From positions 1-21,146 of the forward strand of contig CAYOOA010000036.1 in the NCBI GenBank assembly GCA_964405455.1: a stretch of 21,146 bases of DNA, given 5' to 3'. This document shows, piece after piece, positions 14,215-21,146 of this stretch (positions are counted from its first letter, which is position 1; every line of letters begins with the position of its first letter). Source of the DNA: CALESS01 sp964405455. Its GTDB lineage: Bacteria > Chloroflexota > Anaerolineae > Anaerolineales > Anaerolineaceae. The notes beneath the pieces are model-generated. The model was not told the DNA's origin. It saw only the letters and a program-made list of their open reading frames with translations, and ran no database searches. A program made the position numbers and the translations under genes.

Positions 14215-16368
14215 CTACTTTTCTTCTTGAATCGCGGGCAGGTACATCTGGGTCATGTATTCCTTGAGCATCCGGCGCAGCGAGAACTGCGGGATGAGTG
14301 TGCGCATGGATTCCTTGACGCGCTGCATCCAGTCGGTGGACATACCGTCAGCGGTGCGATTGGTGTAATACAGCGGGATGATCTCGTTTTCCAGGGTGTC
14401 GTACAGGCCCTCGGCGTCGGCGTCGTCCTGTTCGTTGTAGTCGGTGTATTCGCGTTCCTCGCCGATGGACCAGCCGTTGCGGCCGTTGTAGCCTTCGCGC
14501 CACCAACCGTCGAGCACGGAGAAGTTGAGCGCGCCGTTGAGGGCGGCCTTCATGCCGCTGGTGCCGCTGGCCTCATTGGGGCGGCGCGGCGTATTCAGCC
14601 AGATATCCACGCCCTGCACCAGGTAGCGGGCCAGGTTCATGTCGTAGTCTTCCAGGAAGACCAGGCGGCCGCCGGTGCGGGCATCCTTGACGGTGCGGTA
14701 GACCTGCTGGATGATCAATTTGCCGGGTTCATCCGCCGGGTGGGCCTTGCCGGCAAAGATGATCTGTACCGGCATATTGGCATTGTTGATGATGCGCATC
14801 AGGCGGTCCGGGTTGCGCAGGATCAGGTTGCCGCGCTTGTAGGTGGCAAAGCGGCGGGCAAAACCGATGGTGAGCGAGTAGGGCTCCAGCAGCACACCGC
14901 CGGCAATCACCTGGACGGGGTGCACGCCGCCCTGCAGCCACTGCTGGCGAGCGCGCTCCTCGGCGAACAGGACCAGTTTGCGCTTGAGGTGGCGGCGGAT
15001 CAGCCACAATTCGGCATCCGGGATGTTGTCAATCCCGGCCCATAGCTCGGGGCTGTCAAGGTGTTGCATCCAATCCGGGCCGAAGTAGCGTTCGAACAGG
15101 ATGCGCATGCGGCGGGCCAGCCAGGTGCCGGTGTGCACGCCGTTGGTGATGTGGGTGATCGGCACATCCTCCACCTTGGTGTTGGGAAAGAGGAACTGCC
15201 ACATCTTGCGGCTGACCTCGCCGTGCAGCTCCGAGACCGCGTTGCGGTGGTTGGAGAGATGCAGGGCCAGGACCGGCATGCAGAAAGATTCGCCCCACTG
15301 CTGGGATTGGAAACCGAGGGCGATGAACTGGTCGCGGGTCAGGCCCAGCTCGGCGAGGATGGGGGTGAAGTATTTCTCCGCCAGCCAGAGCGGGAACTGG
15401 TCGTTGCCGGCGGGAACGGGCGTGTGGGTGGTGAAAACATTGTTGTGGCGGATGATGGCGGCGGCTTCCTCGTAAGTCTTGCCGGCCGCAGTCAGTTCGC
15501 GCAGGCGTTCCAGGGCCAGGAAGGCCGAGTGGCCTTCGTTCATGTGCCAGACATCCGGGTTGTAACCGAGCAGGCGCAGGGCGCGCACGCCGCCCATGCC
15601 GAGCAGGATTTCCTGCGAGATGCGAATATCCAGGTCATTGGAGTAGAGCTTGTCGGTCAGGGTGCGGTCGTAGGCGGAGTTTTGCTCGACGTTGGAATCC
15701 AGCAGGATGAGCGAAACGCGGCCCACCCGTACTTCCCACAGGCGGGCAAAAACCGCCCGGCCGGGCAATTCCACCGAGATCATGGCTGGCGTGCCGTCGT
15801 CCTTGAGCAGCGGGATGACCGGCACCAGTTCGGAATCGAGGTGGAAGGTGCGCGTCTCCTGCCAGCCGTCCTCGGTGATGTGCTGGGTGAAGTAGCCCTG
15901 GTTATAAATGAAGCCCACGCCCACCAGGGGCAGGCCCAGGTCGCTGGCTTCCTTGATGTGGTCGCCGGAGAGGATGCCCAGACCGCCGGCATAGACCGGC
16001 AGGGATTCGTGCAAACCGAACTCAAAGGAGAAGTAGGCAATTTGTTTGTTCTTCAATTCAGGGTAGGTGCGGCTGTACCAGGTTTCGGCCGGCTTGGTGT
16101 AAGCGTCAAAGTTACGCATCACCCGGTCGTAAAAATCAAGGTAATGCTGATCGGAGGTGACGGCGTTCAGCCGCGGGCGGTCCACCTTGCGCAGGAAGGC
16201 GACCGGGTTGTGGTACAGGCGCTCCCAGAGGGCTTTATCGATCATCGAGAAGAGGATCTGCGCTTCCGGATTCCAGATCCACCAGGTATTGTAGGCCAAC
16301 TGTCCGAGCCGACTGATGCGGCGGGGCAGGCTGAAAGCATTGGGAGGGTCCCTATGAATTTGTTCCAT
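14215..16368 (-). CDS. glgP: Alpha-glucan (glycogen/maltodextrin) phosphorylase, GT35
   Basis: PLP-dependent enzyme that releases glucose 1-phosphate from alpha-1,4-glucans. The N-terminal DUF3417 segment (about 15-75, YNTWWIWNPEAQILF and LYHNPVAFL) marks the short bacterial/archaeal type of the family rather than the E. coli type. Typical motifs are FEFGLHESLPVYAGGLGILS (about 114-133), HMNEGH, HTPVPAGND and NGVHTGTW. The PLP lysine is Lys607 in EASGTSGMK, followed by NGALNFSVLDGWW. At 717 residues it is shorter than many of its relatives (about 800-850), mainly at the C-terminus. ATG 16368 has only a weak ribosome site (GAGAA). It is first in a two-gene operon with the UPF0316 gene. Confidence 0.95.
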   Translation of the reverse strand: MEQIHRDPPNAFSLPRRISRLGQLAYNTWWIWNPEAQILFSMIDKALWERLYHNPVAFLRKVDRPRLNAVTSDQHYLDFYDRVMRNFDAYTKPAETWYSRTYPELKNKQIAYFSFEFGLHESLPVYAGGLGILSGDHIKEASDLGLPLVGVGFIYNQGYFTQHITEDGWQETRTFHLDSELVPVIPLLKDDGTPAMISVELPGRAVFARLWEVRVGRVSLILLDSNVEQNSAYDRTLTDKLYSNDLDIRISQEILLGMGGVRALRLLGYNPDVWHMNEGHSAFLALERLRELTAAGKTYEEAAAIIRHNNVFTTHTPVPAGNDQFPLWLAEKYFTPILAELGLTRDQFIALGFQSQQWGESFCMPVLALHLSNHRNAVSELHGEVSRKMWQFLFPNTKVEDVPITHITNGVHTGTWLARRMRILFERYFGPDWMQHLDSPELWAGIDNIPDAELWLIRRHLKRKLVLFAEERARQQWLQGGVHPVQVIAGGVLLEPYSLTIGFARRFATYKRGNLILRNPDRLMRIINNANMPVQIIFAGKAHPADEPGKLIIQQVYRTVKDARTGGRLVFLEDYDMNLARYLVQGVDIWLNTPRRPNEASGTSGMKAALNGALNFSVLDGWWREGYNGRNGWSIGEEREYTDYNEQDDADAEGLYDTLENEIIPLYYTNRTADGMSTDWMQRVKESMRTLIPQFSLRRMLKEYMTQMYLPAIQEEK

Positions 16369-16496
16369 GTTAAGTTCTCACATTTTCTTGACAGAATAAT
16401 GATCCACTGACGAAAAATGGAAAAAGAGTTTTGTCATTGGTTCATGGCCCGCCGGGCTGATTAGGTGGTTTCTATGTCCGGAATCGAGTCGGCGGG

Positions 16497-16502
16497 ATTA
16501 TA
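16497..16502 (-). promoter_or_regulatory. Extended -10 promoter of glgP
   Basis: On minus, TGGTATAAT (plus 16497-16505) is an extended -10 element; a -35 is not evident. The leader would be about 120 bases. A 7-bp inverted repeat, CCCGCCG and CGGCGGG, sits at plus 16448-16454 and 16490-16496, straddling the start site, and could be an operator. Confidence 0.5.
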
Positions 16503-16532
16503 CCATAGCATTTTAACACCAAAATCCGCAGA

Positions 16533-16561
16533 TTGACATTTTCAGAGCCCGGCTTTACAAT
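16533..16561 (+). promoter_or_regulatory. Promoter of the cobalamin riboswitch/btu operon
   Basis: TTGACA (16533-16538), a 17-base spacer and TACAAT (16556-16561). The transcript should start near 16568, about 20 bases before the riboswitch core. It is divergent from the glgP promoter. Confidence 0.85.
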
Positions 16562-16584
16562 CATGTCAATCGAATAGCATTCAA

Positions 16585-16721
<137 letters not shown>

Positions 16722-16735
<14 letters not shown>

Positions 16736-16766
16736 AACAGGTTGGTTTCCCCTGATTTCCGCCTCC
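16722..16766 (+). promoter_or_regulatory. Antiterminator helix of the B12 riboswitch
   Basis: GGAGGTGGAA (16722-16731) can pair with TTCCGCCTCC (16757-16766), ten pairs with one G-U, plus an inner CAGG/CCTG helix (16738-16741 with 16751-16754). The 3' strand overlaps the first three bases of the terminator stem, so the two structures exclude one another. Confidence 0.65.
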
Positions 16767-16793
16767 CTGTCAGACTTGACAGGGATTTTTGTT
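16764..16793 (+). terminator. Riboswitch-controlled intrinsic terminator
   Basis: TCCCTGTCA (16764-16772) and TGACAGGGA (16777-16785) form a perfect 9-bp stem with a GACT loop and TTTTTGTTT behind it. It lies between the riboswitch and btuF and should stop transcription when cobalamin is bound. Confidence 0.9.
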
Positions 16794-16827
16794 TGGCAAA
16801 CTTGCCGGATCCATCCGCAGCAAACGC

Positions 16828-16863
16828 TGTCATTGCGAGCCGCAGAGCGGCAAAGCAATCTCC
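16828..16863 (+). repeat. Dispersed TCATTGCG-type repeat in the btu leader
   Basis: TGTCATTGCGAGCCGC, then an AGAGCGGC hairpin arm and AAAGCAATCTCC. It is the same element as the pair at 10873-10962. It sits between the terminator and btuF. The stretch 16369-16919 is fully described by the glgP leader, two promoters, the riboswitch, its terminator and this repeat. Confidence 0.7.
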
Positions 16864-16919
16864 ACGCTGAAAATTGTTGCGCCCTAAAAATTGATTAACT
16901 ATTGGAGAACATATTAAGA

Positions 16920-17846
16920 ATGAAACGAGTAACGCTAGCAATCACAATATTGATGGTCGCCAGCCTGCTGCTGGCGGGTTGTATTGCCCCGGCCGGACAG
17001 GCGACAGCCGGTCCCATCCAGATGACGGACGGCCTTGGCCGCCAGGTCACCCTGACCGCCCCGGCGCAGAAGATCGTCTCCATGGCGCCCTCCATCACCG
17101 AGGCGCTTTATGCCCTGGGGGCGGGGGGCCAGGTGATCGGCCGCGATGATCTCTCCGATACCCCGGCCGAGGTCAAGAGCCTGCCCTCGGTGGGCGGAAA
17201 TATGGGCGATTATAACTACGAAGCCATCGCCGCCCTGCAGCCGGATCTCGTCCTGGCGGCGGAGATCAACACCCCGGAACAGGTTAAGTCCCTGGAGAAC
17301 CTGGGCCTGAACGTGTATTACCTCTCCAACCCGACCGATTTGGAAAGCATGTACAAGCTCCTGACCGACCTGGGCACCCTGGTTGGTCGCGAGAAGGAAG
17401 CGGATACGTTGGTGACGAGCCTGAAGGCGCGCGTCAAGGCCGTGGAAGACAAGCTGGCCAATGTGACCGAGGAGCCGCTGGTATTCTATGAACTGGATGC
17501 CACCGATCCGGCCAAGCCCTGGACTGCCGGCCCGGGGACCTTCCTCGACCAGTTGATTGCCATGGCCAAGGGGCGCAACGTGGGGGCGGCACTTTCTTCG
17601 GCCTGGGCACAGATCAGCCAGGAAGAACTGCTTGTCCAGAATCCGCAGATCATCCTGCTGGGCGATGCGGCCTACGGCACCACGCCAGAAAGTTTGGCTG
17701 CCCGGCCGGGTTGGGATGCCCTGGAGGCGGTGCAGAAGAATCAAATCTATCCTTTTGATGACAACCTGGTCAGCCGGCCCGGTCCGCGCCTGGTGGACGG
17801 CCTGGAAGCCCTGGCTGCCCTGCTGCACCCGGAAGCATTTAAATAA
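16920..17846 (+). CDS. btuF: Cobalamin ABC transporter substrate-binding lipoprotein (BtuF-like)
   Basis: Protein of 308 residues: signal helix with lipobox LAGC (Cys21), then a class III periplasmic-binding fold (about 35-300) starting DGLGRQVTL and IVSMAPSITEALYALGAGGQVIG. The middle long helix and the second lobe (PQIILLGDAAYG, then RPGWDALEAVQKNQIYPFD) are typical of BtuF/FhuD-like proteins. Binding to cobalamin or a precursor rather than heme or siderophore is inferred from the riboswitch immediately upstream. ATG 16920 is chosen over an in-frame TTG at 16902 because GGAGAA lies upstream and the basic signal start follows; spacing is slightly long. It is first in a btuF-btuC-btuD operon. 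Confidence 0.93.
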   Translation: MKRVTLAITILMVASLLLAGCIAPAGQATAGPIQMTDGLGRQVTLTAPAQKIVSMAPSITEALYALGAGGQVIGRDDLSDTPAEVKSLPSVGGNMGDYNYEAIAALQPDLVLAAEINTPEQVKSLENLGLNVYYLSNPTDLESMYKLLTDLGTLVGREKEADTLVTSLKARVKAVEDKLANVTEEPLVFYELDATDPAKPWTAGPGTFLDQLIAMAKGRNVGAALSSAWAQISQEELLVQNPQIILLGDAAYGTTPESLAARPGWDALEAVQKNQIYPFDDNLVSRPGPRLVDGLEALAALLHPEAFK

Positions 17847-17914
17847 ATGATAACGGCGAAGCGGCTGGAGGTGGGGAACCCCCTGTCTTCTTTGCCCCCA
17901 GGAAGGATTCAAGT

Positions 17915-18943
17915 TTGAAGTCAAAATCCGCCCGCCCGTACTGGATCCTGGCCCTGCTGCTCGCGGCAGCGGTGGTTCTCAGCCTGCTGGTGGGCGGCGT
18001 CTTTCTTTCCCCGGCGCGGCTGTGGGACGGCCTGCGCAGCCGCCTGGGCGGGCTGGACCTGGGCGCCGAAGCGCGCACGGCGGCGGCCATCCTCCTTGAC
18101 CTGCGCCTGCCGCGCACCCTCCTGGTCGCGCTGACCGGGGCTGCCCTGAGCGGCAGCGGGGCAGCCTACCAGGGCTTGTTCCGCAATCCGCTGGCTGATC
18201 CATACCTGATCGGTGTGGCCTCCGGTGCCGGGTTGGGGGCGGTGGCAGCCATGAGCGTCAAGTGGCCCTACACCAGCCTCGGCCTGCTGGCCGTGCCGCT
18301 GGCGGCTTTCGCCGCGGGGCTGCTGACCATCTTCATTGTTTACCAACTGGCCCGGGTCGGTAAGGCCGTGCCGGTCACCAACCTGGTGCTGGCCGGGGTG
18401 GCAATCAGTTCCCTGGCCACCGCGCTGACCTCCTTCCTGATGTTGAGCGGCGGAGCCGAACTGCGCCGCTCCCTGGTCTGGATGTTGGGCGGAGCGATGA
18501 TGAGCGGCTGGCAGCCGGTGCTGGCCCTGCTCCCGTACGCCGGGTTGGGCTTGACTATCCTGATCCTGACCGGGCATGCCCTGAATGTGCTGCAGGTGGG
18601 CGAGGAGCAGGCCCGCCAGTTGGGTTTGCCGGTCGAGCGCACCCGGCGGATCATCCTGGCGGCGGCTTCGCTGACCACGGCGGCAGCGGTGGCCTTCACG
18701 GGCATCATCGGTTTTGTCGGCCTGATCATCCCGCACATCATCCGCCTGGTGTGGGGCGGCGATTACCGCCGCCTGCTGCCGCAGGCCATGCTCGGCGGGG
18801 CGGCCCTGCTGCTGGCAGCGGATGTGGCGGCGCGCGTGATCCTGGCACCGCAAGAGGTGCCGCTGGGCATCATCACCGCCCTGCTGGGTGCACCGTTCTT
18901 TCTGTGGGTGCTGCGCCGTTCGCGCCAGCAGAACCTTTGGTAG
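17915..18943 (+). CDS. btuC: Cobalamin ABC transporter permease (FecCD family, BtuC-like)
   Basis: Integral membrane protein of 342 residues with about ten hydrophobic helices, usual length for the FecCD family. Characteristic segments are LDLRLPRTLLVALTGAALSG with GAAYQGLFRNPLADPYLIGV soon after, and the cytoplasmic coupling region GEEQARQLGLPVERTR. It ends GFVGLIIPHIIRLVWGGDYR and LGIITALLGAPFFLWVLRR as in BtuC and FepD. The start is TTG 17915 with GGAAGG eight bases upstream. It follows btuF by 68 bases and precedes the ATPase gene by seven. Cobalamin as substrate is inferred from the riboswitch. Confidence 0.95.
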   Translation: MKSKSARPYWILALLLAAAVVLSLLVGGVFLSPARLWDGLRSRLGGLDLGAEARTAAAILLDLRLPRTLLVALTGAALSGSGAAYQGLFRNPLADPYLIGVASGAGLGAVAAMSVKWPYTSLGLLAVPLAAFAAGLLTIFIVYQLARVGKAVPVTNLVLAGVAISSLATALTSFLMLSGGAELRRSLVWMLGGAMMSGWQPVLALLPYAGLGLTILILTGHALNVLQVGEEQARQLGLPVERTRRIILAAASLTTAAAVAFTGIIGFVGLIIPHIIRLVWGGDYRRLLPQAMLGGAALLLAADVAARVILAPQEVPLGIITALLGAPFFLWVLRRSRQQNLW

Positions 18944-18950
18944 GTGGATT

Positions 18951-19718
18951 GTGTTGGATGTGCTGGATCTTCACGTTAACTATGAGGAACGCCGCGCACT
19001 GAAGGGCGTCTCCTTCCAACTCCAGCCGGGAGAGATCCTGGGTGTCATCGGTCCCAACGGGGCCGGCAAGACCACCCTGGTGCGAGCCCTGAGCGGGGTA
19101 CTGCCGCTTTCCGGCGGAGCCATCCGCGTGGATGGACAGGATACCGCCCACTGGAACGAAATGGAGCAGGCGCGGGCCATTGCGGTGGTCCCCCAGGCGC
19201 GCAACCTGCCGGGTGCGTTCACCGTCTGGGAGATGGTGCTGCTCGGGCGAACGCCGCACCTGGGTTGGTTGGGTTCGCTCACCCCGCGGGACGAAGAGAT
19301 CGCCCGCCAGGCGATGGAGCGCACGGACGTGACAGGTCTGGCGGAGCGGCGCATTGGCGAGCTTTCCGGCGGGGAGCAGCAGCGGGTGTTGATGGCGCGC
19401 GCCCTGGCCCAATCCGCCCCAATTTTGCTGATGGATGAACCCACCACGCACCTGGACCTGCAGTACCAGGTGGCGATTATGGACCTGGCCCGCTCGCTGG
19501 CCGGGCAGGAAAAACTGGCCGTACTGGTCAGCCTGCACGACCTGAACCTGGTAGCGCGTTACGCCCACCGCGTGGCGCTGCTGGTGGCCGGGGAGCTGCG
19601 GGCAATTGGCACGCCGGCCGAGGTGCTGACGACGGAGCGGCTGAGCCAGGTGTATCACGTAGCCCTGCAGGCGGTGGAAGTGCCGGGCGGCGGGCCGCCG
19701 TTTATTTTGCCAGCCTAG
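18951..19718 (+). CDS. btuD: Cobalamin ABC transporter ATPase (BtuD-like)
   Basis: ATPase subunit of 255 residues driving uptake. Walker A GPNGAGKTT at 34-42, signature LSGGEQQRV at 138-146, Walker B ILLMDEP at 158-164, D-loop THLD, and switch His196 in SLHDLN. All key residues are intact. The start is GTG 18951, or TTG 18954: an AGGTGG ribosome site overlaps the end of btuC (stop at 18943), and the N-terminus LDVLDLHVNYEERRALKGVS aligns with the usual start of the family. A longer reading from 18888 would duplicate btuC sequence. The last 12 bases contain the promoter -35 of the next gene. Confidence 0.95.
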   Translation: MLDVLDLHVNYEERRALKGVSFQLQPGEILGVIGPNGAGKTTLVRALSGVLPLSGGAIRVDGQDTAHWNEMEQARAIAVVPQARNLPGAFTVWEMVLLGRTPHLGWLGSLTPRDEEIARQAMERTDVTGLAERRIGELSGGEQQRVLMARALAQSAPILLMDEPTTHLDLQYQVAIMDLARSLAGQEKLAVLVSLHDLNLVARYAHRVALLVAGELRAIGTPAEVLTTERLSQVYHVALQAVEVPGGGPPFILPA

Positions 19719-19735
19719 CCCATCCGGGGTACAAT
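19707..19735 (+). promoter_or_regulatory. Promoter of the MoaD-like gene, giving a leaderless transcript
   Basis: TTGCCA (19707-19712), a 17-base spacer and TACAAT (19730-19735). The start site expected seven bases past the -10 is 19742-19743, which is the A of the gene's ATG. Confidence 0.65.
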
Positions 19736-19742
19736 GGGGACA

Positions 19743-20021
19743 ATGAGAATACGACTGTATGCCACGTTTCGATTGATTGCCGGAATCAAGGGCCTGGATC
19801 TCGACCTGCCGGACGGGACAACCGTGCACCAGGTCATTTTGGCCGCGCTGGAGCAGGCGCCCATCCTGCGTCCGCACTGGCTGGATGAGCAGGGAGAACT
19901 GCACGCCCACGTGCATATCCTGGCGGATGGCGAAGACGTCACCTCCCTGCCGGAGGGGTATGATACGCCGCTCAAGACGGATGCAATCCTGGATATCTTC
20001 CCGCCGGTGGTAGGGGGCTGA
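19743..20021 (+). CDS. MoaD/ThiS-like sulfur-carrier protein
   Basis: Ubiquitin-fold protein of 92 residues: MRIRLYATFRLIAG, LDLDLPDGTTVHQVI and a terminal FPPVVGG. The C-terminal Gly-Gly is the site that MoeB/ThiF-like enzymes adenylate and convert to thiocarboxylate, for molybdopterin, thiamine or amino-acid sulfur transfer. LHAHVHILADGEDV matches the usual middle strand. No E1-like partner is present in the window. The start is ATG 19743: no ribosome site exists, and the promoter places the transcript start on this ATG. An ATG nine bases earlier lies within the -10. It may serve molybdopterin or another pathway; this cannot be told. Confidence 0.85.
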   Translation: MRIRLYATFRLIAGIKGLDLDLPDGTTVHQVILAALEQAPILRPHWLDEQGELHAHVHILADGEDVTSLPEGYDTPLKTDAILDIFPPVVGG

Positions 20022-20119
20022 AGACGGTTTAAGTTACTCCAGGAAGTAACTCCGCCATACAATTCTGCAAAGTTATCTTAATTGCTCAGTTTTTATCGCT
20101 CGTTTGTGAAAAAAGTATC

Positions 20120-20148
20120 TTGACTTTATCCCCCCGGATAACTAAAAT
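20120..20148 (+). promoter_or_regulatory. Promoter upstream of the MgtE-N-domain gene
   Basis: TTGACT (20120-20125), a 17-base spacer and TAAAAT (20143-20148). The predicted start is near 20155, leaving a leader of about 348 bases. Confidence 0.65.
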
Positions 20149-20154
20149 GATCAA

Positions 20155-20502
20155 GGTAATTACAATCACCCTTCAAAATTTATTATTTAAGAAAGGTTCC
20201 TCGATGCCGTCAGAAGAAACGGACAGTTCAAAAGAAACGCATCCTCCGAGTTGCAGCGCAAATTTTGAATTATCCACGTTCATTGAAAATAAATCCGTGA
20301 ACCCGAATGGACTGGGAGTTTCCTGCTTCCAGTCCATTGATCCAATTTCGTTACGAATTCGGGTGAACATCTCACGAAGGGCACCGGCCTGATCAGATCC
20401 TGATTGACTCGGCTGATAAACGCTGCCGGTTGGTGCTTTCGTGACCAGCCGGATTTTATTACCTGACCCGTCCATTTCACGGAAATCGGGAGGAGGTGTT
20501 TC
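20155..20502 (+). ncRNA. Candidate structured regulatory leader (riboswitch-like)
   Basis: The leader is AT-richer than the rest of the window and can pair extensively. A long helix joins CGTGAACCCGAAT (20296-20308) with ATTCGGGT (20357-20364) and TCACG (20372-20376), with one seven-base bulge. Inside it GGACTGG and CCAGTCC (20309-20315, 20329-20335) and a small TTCG/CGAA hairpin stand side by side, as in a three-way junction. A 9-bp hairpin (20426-20434 with 20444-20452) is followed by ATTTTATT, resembling a terminator. ACCGGC (20383-20388) can pair with GCCGGT (20425-20430) instead. ACCT and CCCG (20461-20470) can pair across the ribosome site. A reading of 62 codons (20204-20392) and an antisense one (20173-20520) exist but look non-coding. 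No known riboswitch class is recognised. Confidence 0.4.
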
Positions 20503-21146
20503 ATGCCGTTTATCAGTCAAATCATTAAAAAGCTTGTCGTTGATTCAGAAGGGACTACACTCGGCCACCTGGAAGAAGTATTGGCCGTCCAGAGCCCTGA
20601 TTTTCCCCATCCGGTCCTGGTTAGCCTGGTTGTATCCAATAATAAAGAAATCACTCGCTATCCATTTTCTGAAGTGAGTGTTTTATTTGCCCCGGTCATC
20701 CCCCTTTCCCATCCCAAAGCTGACCTTCAAATTTACACACCAACTGGCGATGAAATCGAACTAATCGATGATGTTCTTGACCGGCAGATCATCGATACCA
20801 ACGGCATCCGGGTGGTGCGGGTGAACGACCTGGAGATCACACGCGTCAACGGCTATTTTTATGTCTCCAACGTGGATATAGGAACATTGGGCATTCTGCG
20901 CCGTATGGGCCTGGTAAAATTGGCGGGTTGGATCGCCAACCTGAATCTCCGCAGACCCATTAAGGACAAGATCTCGTGGAATTTTGTCGAATTGCTGATG
21001 CATGACCAATTCATGCGCCTCAAGGTTCCCGGCGAGAAAGTCCGGGATCTGCACCCGGCGGATGTGGCCGAGATTCTCTCCGATATGAGCCACATCGAGA
21101 GCCGTCAATTGCTGGATACGATGGATATCGAGCATGTTGCGGACGC
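20503..21146 (+). CDS. PRC-barrel-like/MgtE N-terminal domain protein, 3' end missing
   Basis: The visible 214 residues begin MPFISQIIKKLVVDSEGTTL and continue with two PRC-barrel-like units (about 1-65 and 85-125; DDVLDRQIIDTNGIRVVRVND). A helical MgtE intracellular N-domain starts at about 181 with DLHPADVAEILSDMSHIESR. Proteins of this layout usually continue with CBS domains and sometimes the MgtE magnesium channel; the window ends first, so transport cannot be claimed. The start is ATG 20503 with a full AGGAGGTG site at ideal spacing. Codons near the start are AT-richer than in other genes here, in line with the leader. Regulation through the long leader is likely but unproven. Magnesium or another metal is the obvious candidate. 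Confidence 0.82.
   Translation, partial: MPFISQIIKKLVVDSEGTTLGHLEEVLAVQSPDFPHPVLVSLVVSNNKEITRYPFSEVSVLFAPVIPLSHPKADLQIYTPTGDEIELIDDVLDRQIIDTNGIRVVRVNDLEITRVNGYFYVSNVDIGTLGILRRMGLVKLAGWIANLNLRRPIKDKISWNFVELLMHDQFMRLKVPGEKVRDLHPADVAEILSDMSHIESRQLLDTMDIEHVAD

Noticed and set aside
13660..16410. Two long plus-strand ORFs (461 and 449 codons) opposite glgP and the UPF0316 gene
   Set aside because: They lie antisense to genes with clear family motifs and are rich in Gly, Ala, His and Gln, as expected for the complement of GC-rich coding DNA.
16935..18853. Long minus-strand ORFs opposite btuF and btuC
   Set aside because: Shadows of clear ABC transporter genes; composition dominated by Gly, Gln, His and Arg.
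18888..18950. Longer N-terminus for the BtuD ATPase
   Set aside because: It overlaps the end of btuC and adds residues with no family match; GTG 18951 follows an AGGTGG site.
20032..20051. AGTTACT/AGTAACT hairpin after the MoaD-like gene as a terminator
   Set aside because: Seven AT-rich pairs with no T-tract following.

Overview
This window looks like a draft contig from a GC-rich Chloroflexota bacterium, most likely Anaerolineae-like. The evidence is the family content: lipoproteins with Thr/Pro-rich linkers, an NBR1-Ig-like lipoprotein, a URO-D-type methyltransferase-like protein, a DnaD-type primosome protein beside DnaB, and a short GT35 glucan phosphorylase. The genus is not determinable by eye. 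Three runs of exactly 100 N (4841-4940, 9674-9773, 13474-13573) are scaffold placeholders of unknown true length, so two genes have damaged interiors or ends.

Layout. (1) 1-3422, minus strand: a replication block in the order BFN-type nuclease, replicative helicase DnaB, DnaD-like protein, DnaC/DnaI-like loader, the last running off the left edge. (2) 3428-8205, plus strand: four exported or membrane-anchored proteins, namely an RNase T2 and three lipoproteins (NBR1-Ig-like, HtrA-like protease with a C-terminal beta-sandwich-like domain, and a double-LysM protein). Several have their own promoter and terminator. (3) 8270-8815: a Nudix hydrolase whose start lies just behind the LysM terminator. 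(4) 8995-10738, minus strand: a URO-D/MtaA-like gene followed by a possible GPP34-like gene, ending at a two-way terminator. (5) 11072-13339, plus strand: NfeD-type membrane protease and an EamA/DMT transporter, six bases apart. (6) 13669-16368, minus strand: alpha-glucan phosphorylase followed by a UPF0316/DUF2179 membrane protein, with the second ribosome site overlapping the first stop codon. (7) 16533-19718, plus strand: sigma-70-type promoter, cobalamin riboswitch with antiterminator and terminator, then BtuF, BtuC and BtuD. This is a self-contained vitamin B12 uptake unit. (8) 19707-20021: a MoaD/ThiS-type sulfur carrier that appears to be transcribed leaderless from a promoter inside the end of btuD. 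(9) 20022-21146: an AT-richer stretch with a good promoter and a leader of about 350 bases that can fold extensively, ahead of a PRC-barrel/MgtE-N-domain protein cut by the right edge.

The promoters are mostly of one kind: TTGNNN, a 17-base spacer, then TANNNT. They settle several start-codon choices (3350 for the BFN gene, 10738 for the URO-D gene, 19743 for the MoaD gene).

The most promising undescribed element is the leader at about 20155-20502. It has a long multibranch helix, a terminator-like hairpin followed by a U-rich tail, a competing antiterminator-like pairing and a possibly masked ribosome site. It does not resemble the M-box magnesium riboswitch as I know it. I saw no CRISPR array, tRNA, rRNA, prophage or transposase gene.
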